Of a stretch of DNA of 46,087 nucleotides, positions 1-6,281 are shown piece after piece. Position 1 is the stretch's first letter. Each line of letters starts with the position of its first letter. The DNA comes from Bacteriovoracaceae bacterium UBA4573 (GTDB lineage Bacteria > Bdellovibrionota > UBA1018 > UBA923). Under the pieces are notes generated by a model, which was not told the DNA's origin, searched no databases, and saw nothing but the letters and a program-made list of their open reading frames with translations. A program made the translations under genes and the position numbers. Where the stretch lies: NCBI GenBank assembly GCA_002387735.1, contig DGKJ01000067.1, positions 8,674 through 54,760 of the forward strand, written 5' to 3'.

Positions 1-268
1 CAGACCCGTGACCAATCTTTTAACAAATAACACGACCATTCCTTCTCATCGGTTTTTCGGCGCCCACGAATTAACTCTTCGCATGAAATCATTTATTTCT
101 TTCAATACCATACAATATAACTCGGGATTATGCCGACCTTTCTGGGGCGCTAGTGCACTTTTGTCTGGGCTTACCCCTAATTCGACCGGACACTTCAGGT
201 ATGATAAAAGGACTATCCCATGGTTTTCGGATGAATCACATTTTAGAACTCTCGGAGAGCGTCGACGC

Positions 269-1042
269 ATGACGTTGTTGATTGTTTCCCTAGTAGCTTT
301 TTTGGTTTCAATTTTAACCTTCTTTTCGGGCTTTGGGCTTGGAACGGTGCTCACGCCAGTATTTGCTATCTGGATTCCAATTGATTTGGCAGTGGCTTTG
401 ACGGCCATCGTTCATTTTCTTAATAACCTGTTTAAGCTTGTTTTGGTTGGCAGAAATGCAAATAAACAGGCCGTAATAAGGTTTGGGTTTCCTGCTATTG
501 TAGCAGCGGCGCTAGGAGCATGGGTTTTAGTTCGCGTGTCTAATTTATCTCCCATTACCACCTATGAGATGTTTGAACGCCACTACCAAATAGAGCCACT
601 TAAACTCACGATAGCCCTACTTATCATTGCTTTCACTTTCTTTGAGATTATCCCAAAGTTAAAGAACTGGACGGTCGCTAAAAAATATATCTCTTTGGGC
701 GGTCTACTTAGTGGTTTTTTTGGTGGTCTCTCGGGTCATCAAGGCGCTCTTCGGAGCACCTTTCTTATTCGCATGGGCTTATCTAAGGAGAGTTTTATTG
801 CCACAGGCGTTGTTATCGCATGTTTCATCGATACAGTTCGACTTGGTATATATTGGCATCATTTCTCTAGCGATGGCATTTCTGAAAACGCGACTCTTTT
901 AAGTTGTGCGACGCTTTCAGCATTTATTGGCGCCTATTTGGGAAATAAAATTCTTAAAAAGATTACGATGCACGCGGTTCAAACCATTGTATCAGTAGCG
1001 CTTTTTTTGCTCGCTGTAGCACTTGGATTAGGAATTATATGA
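269..1042 (+). CDS. TauE/SafE-family anion permease
   Basis: Predicted inner-membrane permease of 257 residues, the usual size for the TauE/SafE (formerly DUF81) family, which moves sulfite, sulfonates or other anions. The protein is almost wholly hydrophobic with about 7-8 membrane segments. It has the small-residue-rich stretch FFSGFGLGTVLTP near the N terminus and an internal counterpart, GGLLSGFFGGLSGHQGALR, as expected for the duplicated half-repeats of this family. The frame is open upstream to base 8, but the N-terminal extension is not membrane-like. The ATG at 269 follows GGAG at 254-257 and starts directly with a membrane segment. The substrate cannot be read from the sequence. No obvious functional link to the downstream peptide system is visible. 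Confidence 0.8.
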   Translation: MTLLIVSLVAFLVSILTFFSGFGLGTVLTPVFAIWIPIDLAVALTAIVHFLNNLFKLVLVGRNANKQAVIRFGFPAIVAAALGAWVLVRVSNLSPITTYEMFERHYQIEPLKLTIALLIIAFTFFEIIPKLKNWTVAKKYISLGGLLSGFFGGLSGHQGALRSTFLIRMGLSKESFIATGVVIACFIDTVRLGIYWHHFSSDGISENATLLSCATLSAFIGAYLGNKILKKITMHAVQTIVSVALFLLAVALGLGII

Positions 1043-1105
1043 AGTCTTGGGAGTGAACCAGAAAGATCGCTGTGATAAAGGGCGATATCGGGTATCAAAC
1101 ACTTT

Positions 1106-1318
1106 TTGATAAATGGTGGCCCCGGCAGTAAGGTAGTCGAACAAAAGGTCGTGGTTCGGGACTACCCGGCACAGTGGAAAAGACCCCAAATTGACACCAA
1201 GGAACTAGCAAAACTTCGGTTCAAAAAAGGTTGGGCCTTAATACGCCTGGCTCGGCACTTTGGCCTGGCGAAATCCACGATTGGCAAAAAGCTCGATGCT
1301 CTGAAAACAGAAGCATAG
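1106..1318 (+). CDS. Small helix-turn-helix protein
   Basis: Predicted protein of up to 70 residues. The C-terminal half contains a homeodomain-like helix-turn-helix (ALIRLARHFGLAKSTIGKKL, about residues 44-63), similar in style to the DNA-binding tail of resolvases and small transcription factors. The start is uncertain: TTG at 1106 has no clear ribosome binding site, and GTG at 1151 has a poor one (AAAAGG very close). It could therefore be a fragment of a longer DNA-binding protein rather than an intact gene. It stops 13 bases before the next gene, on the same strand. I recognise the fold but not the family. Confidence 0.45.
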   Translation: MINGGPGSKVVEQKVVVRDYPAQWKRPQIDTKELAKLRFKKGWALIRLARHFGLAKSTIGKKLDALKTEA

Positions 1319-1331
1319 CTCGGAGATTAAA

Positions 1332-1559
1332 ATGGACGGTGTTGTAAAACTCATTTCGGGGCTGCTGGCCCTTGGATTTACGCTCGCATCGGCGGGAACG
1401 TTAGTTGAGGTCACTAACCAGCTCAAGGTAAAAGCTGCTCATGAACATCGTCGGGGCCTAATCAAGCTAGGGGCTTGGAATCGCCAACTCCTGACAGGAA
1501 ACGCTTCGGGTAAACAACCCTTGGTACGGGGAATTCCACGCAACTCTGCGCACCATTAG
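1332..1559 (+). CDS. Small protein with hydrophobic N terminus
   Basis: Predicted 75-residue protein. ATG at 1332 is preceded by CGGAGATTAA, a plausible ribosome binding site. Residues 4-27 form one hydrophobic segment (signal peptide or membrane anchor). The remainder is basic and hydrophilic, ends in His-His and has no cysteine. It lies 23 bases upstream of a family-5 peptide-binding protein gene. That mirrors the second unit of this region, where a short secreted peptide precedes ycaO and another family-5 binding protein. It may be a peptide ligand or precursor for the neighbouring binding protein, but it has no sequence similarity I can see to the 3677 peptide. Function unknown. Confidence 0.5.
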   Translation: MDGVVKLISGLLALGFTLASAGTLVEVTNQLKVKAAHEHRRGLIKLGAWNRQLLTGNASGKQPLVRGIPRNSAHH

Positions 1560-1582
1560 GGACATATGTTACAATTAAATCA

Positions 1583-2968
1583 ATGTTATCCAAGCTGACC
1601 GTCGCGCTCCCATCGATACCTAAGCTAGAAGACCTCGACTTTGCGGTGGTCCGTACTTTGGATGTTCATGAGATTTTAATCCAATTGATTGGTGCGCCGG
1701 TATTTTCCTGGGGCGCTCACATCGAGAACATTTACGCCAACAAAGTCACAAGCTCGGACGACTTCAAACTTTGGACCGTCCACTTCGCCAAAGACGCTAA
1801 GTTCAGCGACGGATCGCCGCTTACCGCCGAAAACTGGTATCACTCGATTGCCCGAACGATTCGCGCCGGGGTTGGAATCCATTTCAACCCTAAAAAAGAC
1901 CTCGTAGGCGGCGGCCACTCAAAGGACGGATATTGCGAAGGGCTTAAGCTTGAGGGTAACCAAGTTCAGCTTCGTATTAATGAGGCGAACAAGAATTTCC
2001 CCAGACTTATCGGCAAAGTCGAGGCAACGATACTGCCTATATATAATGATAAGCCGTACCAGCTCAATTTAATCAAAGGCTCACAAAGCGGGCCGTGCAT
2101 CATGGAATCTTATAGCGCCGAAAAGATTACGCTTCGGCTCAACCCTCATTTTCCGGCTCACAAGGGACGAGTGCAATTTAAAGAAGTTGAAATTCGCCGC
2201 ATGACAGATGCCGAAGCGTTTGAGGCGCGCATAAAAGGCGGCGTGGATTTTATTTTTCCGACGACGCCACCGCCATCTAATACAAGGGCAAAACTCGAAA
2301 AATCGAGCCAAGTTTATAGAGACTTTGGACACACCTACTTTTTAGGGTTTCGCAATCACGCGCGCGCCTGGCTACAAAATGTTGGCGCACGTCAATCTTT
2401 GGCCGCAATTCTTAGCCAAGCTCCACAGCTAGAAGCATTTGAAAAGACGAACACTCTACTTATTGGTAAAGGATTCGGCAGACTTGCGTCAGGACCGAAG
2501 TTTTCAAGCCAGCTCCAAGCTGGTGATCTGCTGTCACTTACGCTTGCGGCCGTTGATAAACCAGTTAGCCGCCACATTGTCGATTTTCTGGAAAAATCAG
2601 GTGTTTCCGCCAAAGTGACCTGGGTAAAATCTTTTAATGAGCTTTACAGCGAAAGTGCCCGTAAAACCGACGCCATCATTGGGTGGAACGACTTTTGTGG
2701 CGAAGACCCTTATATCTCTTTCTATAACGCTTTAAACCCGGATCGCCTCTTATGGGCTGATGATGATGAGCTACGCAAGAAGCTCACAAAAATACAGGCG
2801 ATCGACGACGCCACCAAGAAAGATGCCGCATACAAAGAGTTTCACAAGGCGCTCTTAGAAAGCGCAATAGTGATCCCCATTTTTGAACAGTGGTTTGATG
2901 CTTTTGCCAACCCATCTCTTAACCTCAAATCGATGTTGGGTTCAGCTCTTTGGACTATCGGCGGCTGA
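1583..2968 (+). CDS. Family-5 peptide-binding protein, no signal peptide
   Basis: Extracellular solute-binding protein family 5 (OppA/DppA type), 461 residues, which binds short peptides in a two-lobed cleft. Family signatures include the FAKDAKFSDGSPLTAENWYHSI block (the 'KFSDGSPLTAEDV' motif), a central region like other SBP_bac_5 proteins, and the C-terminal IVIPIFEQWFDAF segment. The visible start enters the mature fold directly (KLTVALPSIP). There is no signal peptide, whereas the paralogue at 4806 has one. The frame is open upstream only to 1514 and offers no better start. Either the protein is cytoplasmic, which is unusual, or a leader was lost by mutation. No permease or ATPase genes of an Opp transporter are nearby, so a sensing role is more likely than uptake. 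Its last 27 bases overlap the convergent XRE gene. Confidence 0.8.
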   Translation: MLSKLTVALPSIPKLEDLDFAVVRTLDVHEILIQLIGAPVFSWGAHIENIYANKVTSSDDFKLWTVHFAKDAKFSDGSPLTAENWYHSIARTIRAGVGIHFNPKKDLVGGGHSKDGYCEGLKLEGNQVQLRINEANKNFPRLIGKVEATILPIYNDKPYQLNLIKGSQSGPCIMESYSAEKITLRLNPHFPAHKGRVQFKEVEIRRMTDAEAFEARIKGGVDFIFPTTPPPSNTRAKLEKSSQVYRDFGHTYFLGFRNHARAWLQNVGARQSLAAILSQAPQLEAFEKTNTLLIGKGFGRLASGPKFSSQLQAGDLLSLTLAAVDKPVSRHIVDFLEKSGVSAKVTWVKSFNELYSESARKTDAIIGWNDFCGEDPYISFYNALNPDRLLWADDDELRKKLTKIQAIDDATKKDAAYKEFHKALLESAIVIPIFEQWFDAFANPSLNLKSMLGSALWTIGG

Positions 2969-3214
2969 AGGATCGCTAAGTCTTTCCATAACCTCCATAG
3001 GGTGACACTTTAAAAACCGGGCTATTGCAGACAGGTGCGTTAGGTTCAGCGCTTGTAAACCAAGCTCTAGGCGTGACACAGCGCTCTGATGCAAGCCTAG
3101 AATCTCGCCAAGCTCAGCCTGGGTCCATTTTTCTCTTTTTCGTAGCTTCTTCAGGCTTTTCCCAAGTTTTATATTTTCGATGTCATCGGCTATTGATTGC
3201 TTATTTTTACGCAT
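2942..3214 (-). CDS. XRE-family repressor-like protein
   Basis: Small DNA-binding protein of 90 residues with one Cro/C1-type helix-turn-helix (WTQAELGEILGLHQSAVSRL, about residues 30-49), preceded by a basic Lys/Arg-rich helix. The ATG at 3214 is chosen because GAGG at 3220-3223 precedes it at good spacing; the longer frame would read through the operator. The palindromic operator at 3224-3252 touches its ribosome binding site, which fits autoregulation. It is transcribed divergently from the second XRE gene at 3281 and converges on, and overlaps, the end of the binding-protein gene. Likely a regulator of the adjacent peptide operons. A toxin-antitoxin role is possible but no toxin is seen. 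Confidence 0.8.
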   Translation of the reverse strand: MRKNKQSIADDIENIKLGKSLKKLRKREKWTQAELGEILGLHQSAVSRLELGLQALNLTHLSAIARFLKCHPMEVMERLSDPSAADSPKS

Positions 3215-3223
3215 TATCACCTC

Positions 3224-3252
3224 GTATACAGCTACCGTCGGTAGCTGTATAC
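3224..3252. promoter_or_regulatory. Perfect 13-3-13 palindromic operator
   Basis: Bases 3224-3236 (GTATACAGCTACC) and 3240-3252 (GGTAGCTGTATAC) are perfect inverted repeats around the spacer GTC. A further GTATAC half-site lies at 3258-3263. The site fills the divergent intergenic space between two XRE-type regulators, overlapping the leader of the minus-strand gene and lying 28 bases before the plus-strand gene. This is the classic arrangement for a dimeric repressor controlling both genes. Confidence 0.85.
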
Positions 3253-3280
3253 CGACTGTATACCATCGCAACATATCTGT

Positions 3281-3571
3281 ATGGCAACTAGAAAAGAAAA
3301 GCGCACATACAGAGACGGTTTGGAGTTTTCAAATCTCGAGTTCTTGACGAAGAGCGAGCGAAGTTTCGTACAGGCAAACGTAAAGCGAATCGCTGGTAGA
3401 ATTAAACAGCTTCGAAAAGAAAAGGGATTATCCCAAGAAAAGCTCGCAGAGCTGACCTCGATCAGCATTTCTACAATTAAATTTATTGAGCAGAGTCAAA
3501 GAGCGCCTAGTCTGCCGATGTTTTTCAAAATCCTGTTTGTGCTCGATCCCGAAGCAAAAATTTGGCCTTAA
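3281..3571 (+). CDS. XRE-family regulator
   Basis: Predicted DNA-binding protein of 96 residues with a C-terminal Cro/C1-type helix-turn-helix (about residues 48-70, LSQEKLAELTSISISTIKFI). A charged N-terminal extension of about 35 residues is not part of the domain. ATG at 3281 lacks a strong ribosome binding site, so a short or leaderless transcript starting inside the operator region is possible. The gene ends 105 bases before the secreted peptide gene and about 40 bases before that gene's predicted sigma-70 promoter. It is well placed to regulate the peptide/YcaO/kinase operon together with the divergent XRE protein. Confidence 0.8.
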   Translation: MATRKEKRTYRDGLEFSNLEFLTKSERSFVQANVKRIAGRIKQLRKEKGLSQEKLAELTSISISTIKFIEQSQRAPSLPMFFKILFVLDPEAKIWP

Positions 3572-3611
3572 AATCCTTTTCTGAATTCATGAGATACACG
3601 CATTTATTAAC

Positions 3612-3639
3612 TTGACTAATTTGGTATGTTTTTGATACT
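3612..3639 (+). promoter_or_regulatory. Sigma-70 promoter of the peptide-ycaO operon
   Basis: TTGACT at 3612-3617 and GATACT at 3634-3639 are separated by 16 bases and resemble -35 and -10 hexamers. The predicted start near 3646 leaves a leader of about 30 bases before the peptide ATG at 3677. No other strong promoter-like sequence was seen before the downstream overlapping genes, so this promoter probably drives the whole peptide-to-activator operon. Confidence 0.55.
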
Positions 3640-3676
3640 GATGCACCTCTCACGAAACTCGGAAAGGAGTTCACAG

Positions 3677-3829
3677 ATGAAATCGAAACTCGTTCTCTTG
3701 TCCTTACTCGTTATCGAAGCACTCAGCCTCGCCATTTTTCAAGCTCCCGCTCAAGCAAAGTCGAGCTTAAAAGGCGTCGTAGTGGAACACGTCGGTTCCC
3801 ACGGCAGCGAGCGTACCGAGGCGAAGTAA
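3677..3829 (+). CDS. Secreted 50-residue peptide, candidate YcaO substrate
   Basis: ATG at 3677 is preceded by AAAGGAG (3664-3670). The 50-residue product has a textbook Sec signal peptide: MKSK, a hydrophobic core of about 18 residues, then APAQA as the cleavage site after residue 27. This leaves a 23-residue mature peptide (KSSLKGVVVEHVGSHGSERT then EAK). The mature part has four Ser, one Thr, four Gly and no Cys. The stop is 15 bases before the YcaO start, in the same operon. Small size, strong start and position make it the likely precursor that YcaO modifies, with Ser/Thr or backbone amides as candidate sites. Unlike most RiPP precursors it would use a signal peptide as leader. A longer frame from 3626 exists but has no ribosome binding site. 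The substrate role is inference. Confidence 0.75.
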   Translation: MKSKLVLLSLLVIEALSLAIFQAPAQAKSSLKGVVVEHVGSHGSERTEAK

Positions 3830-3844
3830 TCGCAGGTGAATCAA

Positions 3845-4828
3845 ATGCTCATCGACTGGTGGAAGACAAGATCAACGGTGCGCGCGATTAATGGCGCGCT
3901 CTTGCAGCACGGCGACATCAAAGTCGCCAAGGCCGCAGATCATTCAAAAACGAATGTTCATTGGTACTGTTTTTCCACCATCGATGAGCAGCTTGGGAAA
4001 AAGATTCGTGGCTCTGGAGCTGGTTTTTCCGATCAAATGGGTATCGTGCGCGCTTGGGGCGAGTTTGTCGAACGTTATTCGTTTCGCGCGACTGCCCACG
4101 TTGACGACAGTGCTACGACATCGAACGGCTTTGCTAGCCATATCACTCATGAACAGGCCAAAGAAAGCGCAGTGGCCGAACTAATCGAGCGCGATGTATT
4201 TCTTTCTGCCTGGCTCTTGCGAATCCCCGCGTTGCCAGTTGATCCCAAAAATCTTAAGGACCAAGCTTTCAATCTAAAACGGCTCGACAAGCTTCGTGCC
4301 GAGGGCTTCGAGACGAGTATGGGCCTAATTGGCAAGTGCATGGGTCTTTTCGTGGGAATTATTGCAATTTATTCATCAAACGAACTTGTCGTTGCTACAG
4401 CGGCGAAGCGATCCATTGAAGAACTCGTATCGCATTTAACGAGAGAAGCGGTTGTTAGCGTATCTGATCTCAAATCTTCGAGAGCACCGCGTCCAATTGA
4501 AACCCTGACAGTCGATGCTGAACCGATGGATCATCTTAAATATTATCTCGATTTTCCCGTAAACGATTTTCTTGCGACTTGGTTCAAGCCACAGAACGAA
4601 GTTCGACACTTTCCTGACTTTCGCTACACATTCGATGACCTAACACCAAGCAACGAATTTGCGCGCAAAACGGGATATCTGGTTTACCGCGCCAAATCGA
4701 GTGAATGTCAAAATCTCTGGTTTGGAACGACGAAGCCCGAGGTTGTTAATTTAGAGAGGCTGAGCCAAATCGCAGGCCAACAGATCACATATGAGGAGGT
4801 CAATCATGAGCCGCACCCGTTGGCGTAG
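3845..4828 (+). CDS. YcaO-family ATP-dependent peptide modification enzyme
   Basis: YcaO proteins activate backbone amides with ATP to form azolines, amidines or thioamides. The 327-residue product shows the diagnostic blocks: GSGAGFSDQMGIVRAWGEFV then ERYSF (about 56-80; E73, E76, R77), the second Glu-rich helix AVAELIERDVFLSAWL (about 109-124; E112, E115, R116), and a Pro-containing C terminus (HEPHPLA) like the PxPxP-type tail of azoline-forming members. It is somewhat shorter than many YcaOs. No cyclodehydratase partner (E1/ThiF-like 'ocin' protein), TfuA, dehydrogenase or RRE domain is encoded nearby, so it would act alone. ATG at 3845 is preferred over GTG at 3836 because AGG at 3834-3836 then serves as the ribosome binding site. 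Its end overlaps the next gene by 23 bases. Confidence 0.88.
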   Translation: MLIDWWKTRSTVRAINGALLQHGDIKVAKAADHSKTNVHWYCFSTIDEQLGKKIRGSGAGFSDQMGIVRAWGEFVERYSFRATAHVDDSATTSNGFASHITHEQAKESAVAELIERDVFLSAWLLRIPALPVDPKNLKDQAFNLKRLDKLRAEGFETSMGLIGKCMGLFVGIIAIYSSNELVVATAAKRSIEELVSHLTREAVVSVSDLKSSRAPRPIETLTVDAEPMDHLKYYLDFPVNDFLATWFKPQNEVRHFPDFRYTFDDLTPSNEFARKTGYLVYRAKSSECQNLWFGTTKPEVVNLERLSQIAGQQITYEEVNHEPHPLA

Positions 4829-6281
4829 TATTGTCTTGGCTCTTTTCCTCCTCACAGCTTTTCGGAGCGAAGCTATGGATAAAACAATGAGGATCGCTTT
4901 GGTGCGATCACCACAAGAGCTTAATCCATTCACCTATCTTTCGCTTCCCGAGTGGTACATTCATTTCAACATCACCGCCACACTTGTGACGCTTGACCAG
5001 GACAACCAAATTGTCTCAGGGCTTGCAAACAAGTGGTCAATCGAAGACGGCGGTAAAACATATAAATTCACGCTCGATAAAAGTCGCAAGTGGTCAGATG
5101 GCAGCTCTATTACGCCTGACCAAGTGCTGACTTCGATGTCGAGTCAGGCGCGCCATAAGAACGCCACGCTCTTGCAAAAATTGCTTAAGCAAGGGCCAGT
5201 TGAAGAAGCCCTTTATCTCGAAGACGGCGCCGCGCTTGTCATGCGCCTTGAGGCGCCGGTACAAAATTTTCTCTATAACCTTGCGCGTCCTGAGTACGGC
5301 GTTATTGACGCGGATTCGCTTTCAAAAACTAAAGTTTTGACAGCCAAAATAAAAACTTCAGGCAACTACAAGATCGAATCGATCACCGAAAATGCGCTTG
5401 TACTTGTTCCCAACCGCTTTAGCTCGCAAGTTCAAGCTGAAAACCCGCAGCACATCGAGTTCGCCGTCATCAAAGATACTGCCGAAATCATAAAACGTCT
5501 AAAGCAAGGCAATCTCGATTTTTACGAGGCGCAGTCGGACGATGTGCTTGCCACCGCAACAGAAAGTGGCCTTTACCAAGTGGTCGATGGCGGCCTTGAT
5601 AACCTTGCCACGATGCAGGCGCGAAAGTTGAAACCTGAACAGCGTCGCGCAGTACAGGTCTTGGGAGAATTTCTTGATAAAAATGTCCTTTCGCCAGCAC
5701 CGAAAAAAGCAGCTTCTCGCCCCGTCGCTTATTCAGTGGTCCCTATGTCGTCCCAAGAGTCCGCTCGGATCTCTATTGCTGAAGCAAAAAAGCGTCTTGG
5801 CGGCAAGATAGTGACGCTCAAACTCGAACTTGGCGAAGAGGCAACGAAAAATCAACTTTACGATGCTGAGATAATTCAAAGCGAAGCAAAAAAAATCGGC
5901 ATCACGATTGAGATTGTTAAGGGCATTAAAGATTTTCGTAGGCGCTGGGAAATGGAAGACTACGGACTCACGCTCATGCGCATGGGTGTGAATGCCGACG
6001 ACGAGGTTGAGCTTCTTTACGGCTATTTCTGCACGGGCTTTAAGCCTTACCAATCGCTTCAGCCACTTGTATGCGATTCGCTTAACACTGCAGCAAAACC
6101 AGGCACGGGTAGCGAGAGCATCAACGCAAGCTTGCTTAAAGTCTATCGTGACATTCGCGAGTCGGGAAAAATCGTGCCACTTTACCATTTTCCACGACGT
6201 TTTTTGATTCCTAAGCGCTGGACGCTCAAAAACTACAACAATCTCTTGCCGTTTCCGATTTTTACGAGCTTTCACGCATGA
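4806..6281 (+). CDS. Exported family-5 peptide-binding protein
   Basis: SBP_bac_5 (OppA/DppA-type) peptide-binding protein of 491 residues. It begins with a signal peptide (MSRTRWRS, hydrophobic LALFLLTAF, likely cleavage near SEA-M). The mature protein has the family blocks LVTLDQDNQIVSGLANKWSI and FTLDKSRKWSDGSSITPDQV. ATG at 4806 follows GAGGAGG, and the start lies inside the end of ycaO. The stop overlaps the kinase start (ATGA). No peptide permease is encoded, so the protein probably works as a periplasmic receptor that delivers the bound-ligand state to the kinase, in the manner of LuxP with LuxQ. The ligand is inferred to be the modified peptide from 3677. It is a distant paralogue of the protein at 1583. 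Confidence 0.85.
   Translation: MSRTRWRSIVLALFLLTAFRSEAMDKTMRIALVRSPQELNPFTYLSLPEWYIHFNITATLVTLDQDNQIVSGLANKWSIEDGGKTYKFTLDKSRKWSDGSSITPDQVLTSMSSQARHKNATLLQKLLKQGPVEEALYLEDGAALVMRLEAPVQNFLYNLARPEYGVIDADSLSKTKVLTAKIKTSGNYKIESITENALVLVPNRFSSQVQAENPQHIEFAVIKDTAEIIKRLKQGNLDFYEAQSDDVLATATESGLYQVVDGGLDNLATMQARKLKPEQRRAVQVLGEFLDKNVLSPAPKKAASRPVAYSVVPMSSQESARISIAEAKKRLGGKIVTLKLELGEEATKNQLYDAEIIQSEAKKIGITIEIVKGIKDFRRRWEMEDYGLTLMRMGVNADDEVELLYGYFCTGFKPYQSLQPLVCDSLNTAAKPGTGSESINASLLKVYRDIRESGKIVPLYHFPRRFLIPKRWTLKNYNNLLPFPIFTSFHA

Noticed and set aside
1..60. Possible second copy of the tRNA-Val 3' end marking an element border
   Set aside because: The resemblance (ACCCGTGACC) is short and not extended by the rest of the tRNA; no tRNA fragment was found at 9.5 kb either.
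46..408. 120-codon minus-strand frame over the 5' part of the permease region
   Set aside because: Shadow of the TauE/SafE frame; no ribosome binding site and no protein-like features.
2942..3571. Toxin-antitoxin module made of the two XRE genes
   Set aside because: Both proteins are DNA-binding; no toxin-like partner is encoded in the gap or next to them.
3571..3676. Sigma-54 promoter for the peptide operon, which would imply direct autoregulation by the activator
   Set aside because: No GG-N10-GC element was seen; a sigma-70-type pair fits better.
5733..6275. 180-codon minus-strand frame inside the exported binding-protein gene
   Set aside because: Lies entirely within a well-supported gene on the other strand and shows low-complexity aromatic/Arg/Lys composition typical of a shadow frame.
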